Origin: Haemonchus contortus
Lineage: Eukaryota; Nematoda; Chromadorea; Rhabditida; Trichostrongylidae
Direction: 5' to 3'
DNA: 64,000 bases
NCBI GenBank assembly: GCA_000469685.2
Contig: LS997563.1
Coordinates: 17,778,757 to 17,842,756 of the forward strand
The notes under the pieces were generated by a model, which ran no database searches, was not told where the DNA came from, and saw only the letters and a program-made list of their open reading frames with translations. Of the stretch, positions 42,044-53,945 are shown in pieces; the first letter of the stretch is position 1; each line of letters opens with the position of its first letter. A program made the translations under genes and the position numbers.

Positions 42044-42940
42044 AAACAGAAACAAAAATTCTGTACGGGTACTCGGTTCTTACAGTAATCTGGCATAGCA
42101 TAACCCTATTTTAATAGCACCCACTACATATATGACGTGTCGAAAAGGGGCCTTGGGCAGGGACACGGGGAAGGGTGGTGGTGAAGCTAGGGGGTACAGT
42201 AAGAGCCAAGTGCCCGCACTGAACTTTCGTTTCCAGCGTCTTTAATGACATCCTTTACATCTTATAGAATTTTGATTATTAATATACTCAAGTTTCTATC
42301 AAATTACCATTACCTTGTTTACTCTCGTTTACTTTCGAAAATCAACGAGAAATTGCCCTGAGTGGTCGTAAACAGTGGTTCTTGGCGCCTGTTGTTGTCC
42401 ATGCAATGAGATGTTTTTCAGCTGCAAAATCGATGCCTTCGTGCTTAGCTGCTGGACCCGCTGGCCTACTCATCTGTTGACAGTGTTTTTTCTCCAATGT
42501 TACTGCTTCATCATGCTTACCTAAACATCAACTCTTAAGAATATTAAGCAAAACTATTTCGAACTTCACCTACCTCAACCAAAAACCACTTACCTTCACG
42601 ACAAATAACTCTGATTCAACTTCTATGAGTCCGGACTGTAGGCCCTGTTGACTAAGCGTGACACAACGATTTTTTACTTTTAAAGAATCGTATCTCTACG
42701 CCTTTTCGTTCTTACCCTTTCTCTTTTTACTACTTCTACCTGAGAAGTGAAGCGAGGGTCCCCTTTCTAAGCGTTTCTTTTCTCTTGAGCCTGACTATAA
42801 CCCCACCCACATTCAGCTTCCACTGCTGACGAGCGAATTTTTCTCAAGGAACCACAGACACCGAGCGGATGAGGGGAGCTTTTTGAAAACTACCTTGTAA
42901 CACCGTGGACAATGTTTGGGCGCAATTGCACCATGCTGTG
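42044..42940. other. Intergenic, nothing recognised
   Basis: No exon, RNA gene or known repeat seen between the MITE and the palindromic element that follows. Confidence 0.5.
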
Positions 42941-43183
42941 TCAAGTCGTGCGTCCGAGGGCGCGCGCGGCAAATTGCGCGGCGAAGTTCGTGGCGAATTC
43001 GGATGGCTCCGGCGCCTATCATTGGGGCCCAAATCTGAAGTAAGGTAGATTGGTAAGGTCAGCTGATCCTACTGTTCTTCTAAACTTCGAAATTGGGCCC
43101 AAATAATAGGCGCTAAAGTCGTCAGAATAGCTATGAATTTCGCCGCGCAATTTGCCGCGCGCACCCTTGGACGCACGACTTGA
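42941..43183. mobile_element. 243-bp palindromic MITE
   Basis: Arms of about 95 bp start TCAAGTCGTGCGTCCGAGGG at the left, and the mirror ends at 43183. Both arms contain GCGCGGCAAATTGCGCGGCG and GGCGCCTAT...TGGGCCCAA. The loop is about 50 bp. Arms are roughly 80 to 85 percent alike by eye. Confidence 0.88.
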
Positions 43184-43656
43184 CCGTCCTCCTCTTTCCA
43201 AAATAACCTCTGCAGTCATTTTTGTCTTCGTTGCTGATGTATTATGTGTATTTTACTTCATCACAATCGGATGCTTTGGAATATCATTCGTCTTTTTGTT
43301 TCATTCTTGCCTTTTTTCTTTTCTACCAATATCTTCAATTTCGAGCATTCCATTGACATTCCTTCAGCACATTTGCTGAACAGTTTTTACCCGAGAGATA
43401 TCTACTGCGCTCGCTAGTGTGAATAAATCGTGAACACTACTCAAATTAGCAATGGAGGAGGGAGTATTGAATGAATTTGTATCTAGCTTCTAAGTTACGG
43501 TATGTAGGGTAAATCAGCTTTTTCCAAGTACTGGCTAGCCTTGATACGCGACTTCACTGCCGCTGCGCTAACTCATAGTAATATCAGAATGAATCAAAGT
43601 TTAAGCGCGAAAAATCGGTATATGAAGCTAAAGATGTATGTATACAATATCCACAG

Positions 43657-43951
43657 ATGGTGGTGTCTTAGCGAGTGGCGCACTCTCCCACACGCATGGT
43701 CGCGGGTTCGAATCCCGTATCGATATCCGCCTAGGCCAACTGAGCCTTCTATCCATCCGGTGTCGGTCAATTAGTTACCAATCTCCTTGTCTGGAAGGAT
43801 AGAACCACCGATTTGTACATCAGCTGGCCACCGCTACTCATTCTGTGGACCACATGCGCATTCAATACGCCACTACAATTCCGAAATGAAGTCGAATTCG
43901 TGGGCGCATCCTCCGACGGGTTGATTGAGGCCAAATAACTTTATCATCTAC
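43657..43951 (+). mobile_element. tRNA-derived SINE, copy 1
   Basis: The head TGGTGTCTTAGCGAGTGGCG holds an A box and GCGGGTTCGAATCCCG a perfect B box. The body shares CGATTTGTACATCAGCTGGC, ATACGCCACTACAATTC and GGGCGCATCC with copy 2 at 44254. It ends AACTTTATCATC. Confidence 0.85.
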
Positions 43952-44253
43952 GGTTGCCGTAATTGGAACCTGCTTGCTGTTGACATGCCTTGCCTTGCAA
44001 CTAGTTCCCACATGAGTGGTTTTCTATTACAATGGTATATGTCTGATTAATGTTTGTGTTCATTTGCCTGCATACTGTTACTAGCTAAAAACCCCTTCAA
44101 TCGGTATGGACCTATAAACCTCCCATATTCCTAAATAACAAGCAAATCAACAAAATTTTTTTTGGCAATTTTGATTTCACCATAACAATTTTGCAATTTA
44201 AGTCAACGTAGTTCCTTTATTTCACTCGATCTCTCTCCAGAAATGACTTCTAG

Positions 44254-44557
44254 GGGAGGAGGTGGTATAGTGGTAAGTGGCGCACTATATCACACGCACG
44301 GTCAGGGGTTCGAATCCCGGATCGATGCCCGCCTAGGCTAACCAAGCCTTCCGACCCTCCGAAGTCAGTGAATTGGTACCAGACTCGTCTGGGAGGATAA
44401 AAGCACTGACTTGTACATCGGCTGGCCATCACATGTCCTTCTATAGGCCACATACGCACTAATTACGCCAGTACGATTCTCAATTGAAGTCGAGTGCGGG
44501 GGCGCATCCCTTAGACGGGATTGATTGACGCCAAAAACTTTATCCTTTATCCTTATT
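44254..44557 (+). mobile_element. tRNA-derived SINE, copy 2, with target duplication
   Basis: The head GGTGGTATAGTGGTAAGTGG (A box) and GGGGTTCGAATCCCGG (B box) belong to a tRNA-Gly/Asp-like start. The tail is (TTTATCC)n. Flanking 11-bp duplications ATGACTTCTAG (44243-44253) and ATGACTCCTAG (44558-44568) prove retroposition. Confidence 0.92.
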
Positions 44558-44775
44558 ATGACTCCTAGAATTCTCATTGGCCTCTCACAAGGTTTTTAAT
44601 TGAAGTTTATTGGCGAACTTTTTGGCGATATCGCCTTTCTCAGAGCTTGAAATGGAATAAAAAAAAATTTTTGGGTTGCCGATCAAACGTCTCTACAGCC
44701 CCGCTAAAGTTCAAGATCTCCCCCTCCCCTTCGCACGCACTTAATCTGCAGAAGGTCACTCACCGTAGCTATATG

Positions 44776-44832
44776 TTAGGTTGGCATTTAAGTAATCGCA
44801 TAATTACAGCAAAGTGCAATTATGTTTTTACA
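44776..44832. repeat. Possible solitary mariner end
   Basis: TTAGGTTGGCATTTAAGTAA resembles the terminal repeat of some mariners. No partner end or transposase was found nearby. Confidence 0.3.
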
Positions 44833-45212
44833 AAAAAAGAAAAGAAACATCCATTCAGCAATGTCCTGGCCGTAAAATACTCGAGTACCCGGTCTCTAGA
44901 TATAAAGCGCTCTGGAAAAAATAGTCACCCTCCGAGGTAAATGTTTGGAGTAATTAAATCACGATTACTTAGCTATTTACCTAGTTCTTGATAGGATAAG
45001 AAGAGCGGTGGATCAGCCACAACTATTAAGGTCTCTCCCCCTCAGTAATTGCTTCTTACAGAGCGGCCTATGGAACAGCATATATGGAAATACGAACGAA
45101 AAACGTTCAGGTTTTAAAGAGTATCTGCTATTTTATGCTTCTTATACACATCTCTTTTAATAATTCGAACTAACTTGAGTAATGCTTTTATCAAAGCTTA
45201 TTTTTGCCTGCT

Positions 45213-45221
45213 TATATAAAA
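45213..45221 (+). promoter_or_regulatory. Putative TATA box of the SDR gene
   Basis: TATATAAAA lies 122-130 bp before the SDR start codon. A GTTGCAG just upstream of the ATG (45322-45328) could serve as a trans-splice acceptor for a spliced leader, which would make the stretch between them an outron. This is an inference from position only. Confidence 0.35.
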
Positions 45222-45342
45222 GTCGAGTTCCTCGCAACTCACGACGACGAAACTTACCTCGTAGTCGAAGGCACGTAGTCCTTAGCTTTATACCTATCTA
45301 TCGTTCAATTAAATGATCTAGTTGCAGAGACTATAGATTGCA

Positions 45343-48300
45343 ATGGCACAGGTTGCAATGGCTCGAGCATTGGACGGCCAAATCGCATTGGTAACGGGAG
45401 CGAGTAGAGGAATTGGTGAGTTAGTTGCTGCTATTTCCTAGCTGCTAGTTGCTTGTGGTGAGATGCTCCGTCCAGCTTCCTGTTTGATTTCTTTTTTGAT
45501 GCTATATTTTCTTTAGTTTTGCCCTTACATAGCTTAATGTTAGCTTTTTTCCATGCTTTTTTCTTCAGAACTTCATTCTGAAAGGCGAGTTCAAGTATAA
45601 TGAATTCTTCGGGTTCCACATTCATTTCTCCTGGAATTTTATCGGCCATCATCTGCCTGTTTCTTATCGGTCAATGGGTTAGAGGTTGAAGCCACAGTTC
45701 ACGTTCCGAGGCACACTTTTTAGAAGTAAAGCCTAGGCGTTGATATATAAAAATTCATCGGGGGCGAAGAAAACGAGGGAGTCCGCCGACTTAGCCAGAA
45801 ATGCCCAAAACTGTCTTCCACTTTTGGTCCATGACTAGTTGTTTGAATTTCCAAAACTTGTGCCCATTTTGAGTGGTGCTGCCGTGATAACAGTACGCCT
45901 TCGGAGCCAATACAATCTTTGAGCCCTTTTAATGCCATGTTAAGCTTGGCTATTCACTTTCACTTACCTTTTGGATCTTCTGCTTACTAATTGTTTTACT
46001 TCTCTTCTACAATATTTGTTAGTTACAGTGTTTGAACTGCACATTTCCATATACACGATTTCGCTTCGGTTAACTTTAGTGTAAATCTCTGATTTCCTAG
46101 AAATCCCAAACTAGAAGATCACTGGACTAACAAAGACTTGAACTGCTCTCTTTTCAGGAAGAGGAATTGCTCTCCAGTTGGGGCAGAGCGGAGCAACGGT
46201 ATACATCACTGGCAGAAAGCCGGAGAAGAGTCTTCAGAGTCAGTACCAGAACTTGCCTACATTGCAGCAAACTGCTGAAGGTGAGTATATATCTAACAAG
46301 GAGTTCATGCTGGAGTATCCATTTGTGGTAGGACTTATTTCACAGAAGTGTTCGTGGGTGTGGTCTCTGCTTCTCAGAGCGAAGTTGTAGTGGCGCCCTC
46401 TGTCTGAACCTCTAACGCAAAAATAAGAGGAAATATGTTCCTCAAGTCAGCAGTAACATCACAGTAAAGACGTGGACTTCGGTTGGTGTCGTAGCTCTGC
46501 AGAAGCGTTGCCAAAATCTTCAGTTTCCTGGCACACTAGGTCTTTTTGTCACAACTTGCGTTTGGAGTGATTATTGGTTTCAGTAAATAATGAACTTTGT
46601 AGGCTGAAATATTCGCTGTTGTAAGAGGTGCCCTTTCCTCTGCGTTGTGGTGTATGAATTAATTTTTGTGACCCATTTCTTACATGAGGTCATAATCAGT
46701 CTTTGTGAATAGAGTGGCATTGAGTCCGAGAGACATCTTGATGGGAACTGTTACCCCAGGTTAATTATGTTTCAGACATTCGCCGCAGGGGTGGTAAAGC
46801 GGTTCCCGTCTACTGCGACCATACTGATCACAATGATATCGCAAAGTTGTTCGAGCAAATTCACAAGGAGAACAGTGGAACACTAAATGTTCTTGTAAAT
46901 GCTGCATATGCCGGAGCCAAGGTTGTTACTTCATCTAGTCTTATCCTCTGTGAACTTTGTCATGAATCTCTGTAATCGTTTAGGACATGGCCGAAGCCGG
47001 TTCGATCCCATTTTTCGAGGCGGATCCTTTACTTTGGGACTCAGTGAACAACGTTGGTTTAAGAAACAACTACATTTGCTGCGTACATGCTGCGAAAATG
47101 ATGGTAAAGAAACAGTGAGTTTTTTCATCCAATATCCGGCATCTCGTAGTCACCTTTCCATCGTACAGAACAATAATTTTTTGGGCTGTGGCCATTATTT
47201 AAACTCCCGTTTATAAGCCATGTTGGTGTTTGAATACATATTCTTACATATGTATTCTTACATACATAAATACACTGTATCATTGCAAAGGCACGCCGGT
47301 GTGCAAACCTGCGGTCTCTTCAGTTTTCGTTTCATTTTTATAAGTCATCTCAGGAACTAATCTTGTGTTGATTTAGCGAATCTTGAAAATGAAAAACTTA
47401 AAATTTGGGTTGCCCGCCTTGTTCTCTATCGCATATTGAATACAGTTTGGGGGAGGGAGGGGGTAAGATTTCTTCCAGTAATTACCAATCTTATAATCAT
47501 CTGAATAATGAATAAGTAAATTTCCCCCAAACTTTAAAACGAAGTTTGACATGGGCGCATCAGCTCAAGTGGACCTGCAGGCCTTTTATTGGATATTTGT
47601 TGTAGAAGTATGGAGAGGTTTTCATCAGAAGAAGGGATAGGCTCGTGAATACTGAGTGCTTTTGCTTACCGTTAGAGTATTCCAAGAGATCGTGGGAAAT
47701 CTGAAAATAATATATAACTGTTCAAAACTACAGACAGCTTCAAATCTCTCTAGAAAATCTGTGATCGGAGCCCTTCGTTATCCTACAGGCATTCAGAATA
47801 TTCGTAGTTCTTACAGTTATCAAACATTTTTGAACATGCTTACTGAAGGAAATACCCCTATCAATGAACTTTTCTCTAAAGTGTTTCGAGAACAGATCGT
47901 TATTTGCATTGCGTGGTCTTGTTCAATCTTTGCTCTTAGATCTGGTCTAATTGTGAATATTTCTTCCGCCGGTGGCTTGCAGTATACGTTCAACGTCCCT
48001 TATGGTGTAGGTAAAGCAGCGGTTAGTGTTTCTGATTCAGTCGTTTGATATGTATGTATTTAGCGGTTCCCCATTGAAGCGAATAAGCGTATATTCTCGA
48101 AGTTAGATTGGGAGTGTACGTATATTCATCGAATTATAGGTGGAGTGAGATATCTTCATAATTAACCAACTAAAAATGGGGGCATTGTAACCTCATCACC
48201 CTCGAGAATGATCGTAATTTAGGCAGCTTGCAGCAATACCATGATCTCCCTGTTGCTCATGGGGTGTTTAAGCTTATCAAAATCTTAGTTATCCCTAATT

Positions 48301-50910
48301 TTCTCAACCTTCAAACAGTTCCTAGCCTTACAGCTAGATCGAATGTCTGCAGACATGGCAGTCGAGTTAAATCCACATGGTGTCTCTGTGGTGTCTTTAT
48401 GGCCTGGAATGGTTCGAACTGAATATTCGGAGATACTGAGGAAAGAAGGCAAGCTGGAAAAGATGGTACAACAGTCTAAGGTCCGAAAACACTGGATTTT
48501 TTTTATCAGTCTTAATCATAGTCGTCCTTCTGTACTGACCATGGCTATTTGCAATTATAGGAGGCTATTGACAAATCTTTCAAAGAGAGCGAGTCCACTG
48601 AGTTTGTTGGCAAAGCTGTCGTGGCCCTAGCGGCTGATAAGAAAGTCATAAGGAAGTCTGGGAAAATCCTAATGACCTACGACTTGGCCTGTGAATATGG
48701 CTTCAAGGATGTCGATGGTGAGTTGTTTTGGGATTATTTCAGCTAGAATTTGGAAAAAGCACGTCATGTGCGCTATGACCACACGGTTTCTTTTGCTAGA
48801 AATATGTCTTTATTTTATTATCGTTTCCTGCTGTTTAAGTCTGTTTTTCATGTTAGCATTCAGGGAAACGAGTGTTTTCAGCGGGATAAAATTTAGTGCT
48901 TTATTTCTGCGCGATGCAATTGTATACTAGGGTAACATACGGACAGTGTCCTTCTAGGTAAGGTCATCGTTGCGGCGCGCGGCGAATTATCAGGATAATT
49001 CTATTCAAGAATGATTTTTCTGGAGCACGATGGGGCATCGGCAGGGGTATCGGAATACTCAGTGAACTACTGCTGAAGTTCATTTCAATCGTATACTTGT
49101 TTAGGATTGAAACTCTCATTGTAACAATAGAGTGAAGATCGGTGGGAGACTAATACCAAAGAGGGAAATTTAATTTGTAACAATCCATGAAATTAGAGGC
49201 ATCACGAAGGTTTTAACATTGCGTAATCCGTACCAGAAAAGAACAATAAAGAATGCTAGATCAGAAAGGCAGGATGTTGAGTATCATTGTCGAGTGCGTT
49301 GGCATACAAAGATGAGTAATAATTGCTATAAATACTCTTTCCATTGTCCCGCGATCAAATTTAATTGGCTTTAACCACCATCCAATAATTTTGACGACCC
49401 TTAATTACCCGTTCCACATCCAGACTGGTTTGAAGTGGGCGATGGTTCCAAAAAGTCAAAAAGTGGTTTTCATTCGGCATGAGTCATTCACACAATTCGA
49501 TCTTCAAAGAAATATATTGCATTCTTTCATCGGTTGACGAATTAGCTACGATGAGGAGAAAATTTGAAGTCGAATAAGTCTAGAAATTCGCATGCTCCCT
49601 CATACCCAAGATGTTTTTTAAAAGGCAATGCTTCGTCTACCACTGGGTTTCGCTGCCATGTTTTTTTGTCTGTGACCTTGGAACCCTGAGGCTGTACTTT
49701 TGCAAATTCTTCCCCCCCCTTTCAACTACTTTACTGTCCACTTTTGAGACGACTTGATTAGGTTCTGTATGCTCCACTTATCTACTTGACTTCTAAAGAC
49801 CTATTGTCTTCCAAAGTCCAACTCAAGATGAGAATTACTCCGCAGAGCAAGCTATTAAGAGCAAACATAGGCGTTTGAGCAGACTATGCATGGTCTTGCC
49901 TGCTCCAAAAGCGGCCTAGATAGTGCGAAATCAAGGCTCATCTGCTACCCGGCTTCACCTTTGTCATGCTCTCAATATCGGAATGTTTCGTTCCCGGAGA
50001 GGCTTGAAAAAAAGTCAAGACGTCTTTCGCTTGATACTTCAGAGGACGTTAATGCTTTTCGAGTGACTTTGCTCGAGCCCTACTTCCTTCTGCATGATAG
50101 GGGCAGATGTCACCATTGAATCAAGCATATTCAAATGTGAACCTCTTGCGCAATATGCTTATGCGGGCTTTCGCATCTTTTTGTTCTTGCGGCCGACACT
50201 CTGGTAAACCATGGTCGTAATGATCAAGGCCTGCTAATTCAAAAGCAAAAAAAAAACAAAAAAGCAAATTTTGAAAACAAAACTTTCGAATCAGCTGTAT
50301 GTTCGTCTTGATCGCCTAAAGTTTGGGTCATTATAGTTGTGTGTATTAGTCAGGATTCAATGGTTTTGCTAAATTCTTATATAAACTAGTTTTTTTTTTC
50401 GAAATTTTAAAATCCGAACCATGTTCTTTACTATGCCACGATTCTTCAAATCACAATCAGTTTTTTGTCAATTTGAAGTTAAGCCGCAAATGCTTGGACT
50501 GACAGTAGTCCAGTTTTTTCTCTGATCACCATTTCTCAGTTCGACTTCTTTTGTGCAAAGTGATAACAAGATGAGTTGGGTCGAAAATTTTATTGCTGGC
50601 GATAATGTGAATAATATTGTTAATTGTTCAAAACCGTCAGATAATGCCGTAATGATGCAAAAAATCATCGTTTTCACATAGTTATACTGACTGTCATTGA
50701 ATACTGACTTAATCGTTTCTGGATTTCGGTTTCCCATTTCACGACGATTACCGTTTTTCAGGCAATCTACCTATGGACATCCGTCGCGTCGCAACGGCTC
50801 TTGAATTTTTTGGATTCACTCGAATCGCCTCAGTCACGCCGTCTTTCTTTCGAATCCCATTATGGGGGATGCATTTCGCTTCGTATAAATTCCCTTATAA
50901 AATTTGGTAA
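45343..50910 (+). CDS. Short-chain dehydrogenase/reductase, DHRS1-like
   Basis: This is a complete NAD(P)-dependent short-chain oxidoreductase in 8 exons: 45343-45415, 46158-46280, 46776-46921, 46984-47114, 47940-48021, 48334-48480, 48561-48717, 50762-50910. All phases match, giving 335 residues and a TAA stop. The Rossmann nucleotide motif TGASRGIGRGIA is at residues 18-29, CDHTD near 79, VNAAYAG at 106-112, NISSAGG at 164-170, the catalytic YGVGK at 179-183, and WPGMVRT at 208-214. VLVNAAYAG, WDSVNNVGLRNNY and the aromatic C-terminus resemble DHRS1, an ER-associated reductase; the substrate cannot be read from sequence. The usual NNAG is NAAYAG here. A TATATAAAA box sits about 130 bp upstream. 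Intron 1 carries a truncated MITE (45688-45955). Length is close to the roughly 313 aa of human DHRS1. Confidence 0.93.
45688..45955 (+). mobile_element. MITE fragment in SDR intron 1
   Basis: The left end GCCACAGTTCACGTTCC and internal phrases (GTCTTCCACTTTTGGTCCATGA, GGAGCCAATACAATC) match copy G. The right end is missing. Confidence 0.7.
48718..50761. other. Last intron of the SDR gene
   Basis: A 2-kb intron between phase-matched exons. No nested gene was recognised. Confidence 0.6.
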
Positions 50911-52069
50911 CTTGCCCTTTCTGCAATGCTTACCCTAGATTACCTTCTTGTGTAACAAACCTTGAAGGTAAGCGTACAACATGGTGCTTGTCATCATATA
51001 CACCGGTCCTTCCATCTTGTCAGTCATGCACATTTAGTGTACTTCACCTGAATTACCTTCCAATCTAGTTCGCAGATCGTCGTTGTGAATACTCTAGCTG
51101 TCATAGATCATATTTTGTTTGACTTTGTACAGTACGACACAACTCGTGATGATATGTAGTGAGTATCAGCTTTAGTCCTCACCTTTGAATTTTGCAAAGT
51201 GATAGTAATTCCTAATAAGTGATCGGCATCAGCGTATTTCTTTGAATTTCGTTCTCGTCTCTTTCAAATGAAGAGGATTACGAAGTCGTGTGCTATTGCC
51301 TAGTGGCTCCATTGAAATCAATTTTTGAAATTTTAAAAGCCTTTTGGAGAGAGAAGATAGTTTAGGCAGTGCTTTTAGATGATGGGCCAGTCAAAAACCT
51401 CATGAGATCTGTCCCTCGTGGTGTCCTTGTTTACTTACGTTATTTATCACAATATCTTTCAAGAAGTTAATGGGGGCAACACGGATGAACGTCTCAATTG
51501 AACAGCCGTTAGAAGAATTCGAATTTGAAAAGAAAAAGAATTGGTATATTCGGTCAAAACATACGCACTGGTATCATTTTATGGGTACAGGGAAGAGCTT
51601 TTCGCGTTTTATTGGAATAAAGCTTTCACGACTACAAAGTCGATTCGAGCATGAAAAGAATGCGATAATGGTTCTAGACTCACCTTAACTTGGTGTTACT
51701 AGTTGTGGAGATGTGTACAGTCAAAGTTGTGTCAGAGCAGGTTGGAAGACTAGAAGAAGAGCATCCGGCTCTCTTCCCTCCGTTTACACCTCGTAGATGA
51801 GCCGTGGGAGGTAAACGACAGGTTATGCGGGAAGCATCTGTCTAAAATTCACAATAGTTCAGATACTTCACGAGGACTTCTGGATTCCTTCAATACCAAG
51901 GCGATACCTTTCTACCCATAAAGTGTCTGGAAATCTCATGAAATAGCAATCGGTTGACCATGTGGATTTTATTCTTCGACCTTATTGTTTCGGAAAAGAA
52001 GGGGTGGAATGAGGTGCGCCCGAGGCAAGATGATCTCGAAGATCAGTGCCACTACCGGAGTTTTTGCAA
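50911..52069. other. Intergenic, nothing recognised
   Basis: Downstream of the SDR gene. No AATAAA close to the stop. A 72-residue frame at 51470-51688 matches nothing I know. Confidence 0.45.
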
Positions 52070-52084
52070 ATATCATAAATCGTG

Positions 52085-52300
52085 TAAATCTTCAACCTCC
52101 TTGTTTTGACTTGATGTCGCCGCAGTGCGCGAAGCGAAAGTCTCACAAGGTTGGCGATTTAAGGGCAAAACTCCAGCGTCGGACGGGACTCGAACCCGTA
52201 CTTTCCCTTTCCGGGGACCGTGCTCTTATCCCTTACACTACCGAGTCCCCGCTTGCACATACCTTCTTAATGGCTCATAAGCCACCAATGTCGAAGTACT
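52085..52300 (-). mobile_element. Complex tRNA-derived SINE, reverse copy
   Basis: On the minus strand: GGACTCGGTAGTGTAAGGGA, then GTACGGGTTCGAGTCCCGTC (B box), then TTTAAATCGCCAACCTTGTG. Matches the SINE at 29596-29925. Confidence 0.82.
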
Positions 52301-52419
52301 GCCATTACAGTACAGCAGAGATCACAGTTTGAATCATCCACCTCACTTCATATTACTCACTTCACTCCGCAGTGCTCACTTTACTCCACTAGCCTGCCCA
52401 CAAAGTGACTGCTTTTTAT

Positions 52420-52560
52420 ATAAGAAGAATAAGTTTTCCATATCACTACCTTTATCATAATCACAAAGTAACCCGGACGGACAAACCGACATACCGACAT
52501 ACAGACATAGCGACAAACCGACAAACCAAGTTACTGCTTTATATATAAGAAGGATAGCTT
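52420..52560. repeat. Dispersed repeat with (GACAAACC)n-like tract
   Basis: Contains TTATATAAGAAGAATAAG, a run of GACATACC/GACAAACC phrases, and ends TATATATAAGAAGGATAGC, the same ending as the array near 20500. Confidence 0.65.
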
Positions 52561-52564
52561 ATCA

Positions 52565-52800
52565 GCACTCACACGTACAACGTGTTGAGCCGGTCGGCCG
52601 AAATCAGCACAGAACCGATAAGCTGTAAGCTTCACATGATCTAACTTGTTTTGACTTGATGTTTTGTTAACTGCTGTTTTAACGCCGCAGTGCGCGAAGC
52701 GAAAGTCTCACAAGGTTGGCGATTTTAAGTGCGGGTTCGAGTCCCGTCCGTGACTGGAGTTTTGCCCACAAATCGCCAATCTTGTGAGTCTTCAACCTCC
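52565..52800. mobile_element. Rearranged SINE with inverted internal repeat
   Basis: CTCACAAGGTTGGCGATTTT at 52709 is followed within 70 bp by AAATCGCCAATCTTGTGAG, so the body repeat faces itself around a B box GCGGGTTCGAGTCCCG. This is a hairpin-forming rearrangement of the SINE seen at 29596 and 52085. Confidence 0.7.
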
Positions 52801-53068
52801 AATCCATACCTTTTCATTTTGATAGGTGTAAAAGCTCCCGGTAGAGACGCTGATCTTTGAGGCAAGATGGTCACCTCTCGTCGAACAATTTCTTTACGCC
52901 GACGAAGTCCGTTAATTTCATGGCGGTATCGGACGCATCCTCAAAATCGATGGATCTTATTATTAATCACAGCTACTTCTTGTATTCTTGCTCCACTTTA
53001 ATGAGAATCATGACCACATGGTTATGATGGTGCTGCATACTCTTCGACCATGCCTGTAGTTGCCTTCA

Positions 53069-53119
53069 CTTGGCCACGAGCATGGCTAGCCAGACTGGCT
53101 AGCCATGCTCGTGGCCAAG
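53069..53119. repeat. Perfect 24-bp hairpin with 3-base loop
   Basis: CTTGGCCACGAGCATGGCTA plus GCCA, then GAC, then the exact reverse complement. It would fold as a very stable stem. Confidence 0.97.
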
Positions 53120-53399
53120 GGAAAAGGTTGTACGTGTGTTCCCCTACAACGTAGTCAGCCCTTTTTGTTTTCGCAAAGCAGGTTTCCTGCTATTTGACAG
53201 CTAGCACTTGCGTTCTTCCATACTTATATTGGACCGATGACAAAAAAAAAACTATTTACTCCTCTTTACGTTTGTAAAAGCTGAGCATTCTAGGCGTTGA
53301 CCGATTTCATTATTCGATGCGCCCTGCATTCGACTTCCATTCAAATTCGCATTGCGTATGAGTCACTACTTCGATTCTCCCAGCCGAGTTTGGGCGAAT

Positions 53400-53945
53400 T
53401 TCTCAGTTTAGCATATCATCAAGTCGACAACCGATCAGGAAGTGTGGAAGGTTTGAATAGCATGGTAGGGCATAGCCTGGAATTCGATCTCGATCATGCG
53501 TGTGATAGCGAGCTTTTGCCACTAAACCACTCCTCCCATTCTTCACCATGAACTGCATCAAATTCAGAAGTCACTGCGCAGTAACGACTTCGCTGTACAA
53601 TAATCGTATTTTTTATCTCGAGAAGGTTCCTTCTCATCAATCCTGTGTTATTTCTTCTGGACCAGTTTGGAACCACCAAAACATACCATTATGTCAATAA
53701 TCAATCAGGAAATGTGGCAGGTTTTGTTCGCCTGGGAGGACATCAGCCGGGGAATCGACCTCAGACCATACGTATAGTAGTGCGCCATTTGCCAACACAT
53801 CGCTCCGACCATTCCTCGATCATGAATTGCACCAAAGTCAGACGTTACTACACCGTCATCGATTTCGTCTTAAATGATCGTATTTTCTATTTCAGGAAGG
53901 CTCTTACTCATAATTCTTTCGTCATTTCTGGAGCACAGCTGTAGT
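53400..53945 (-). mobile_element. Two tandem copies of a tRNA-derived SINE relative
   Basis: Copies at about 53400-53655 and 53685-53945 share TCAGGAA.TGTGG, CCATGAATTGCACCAAA-type, AAATGATCGTATTTTCTAT-type and TTCTTCTGGACCAG-type blocks at a period of about 285 bp. On the minus strand 53540-53485 reads GGAGGAGTGGTTTAGTGGCA, a tRNA-like A box similar to the SINE at 44254. Confidence 0.65.

Noticed and set aside
43657..44330. Two tRNA genes
   Set aside because: Each is followed by the same roughly 220-bp body, and one has target duplications. They are SINEs.
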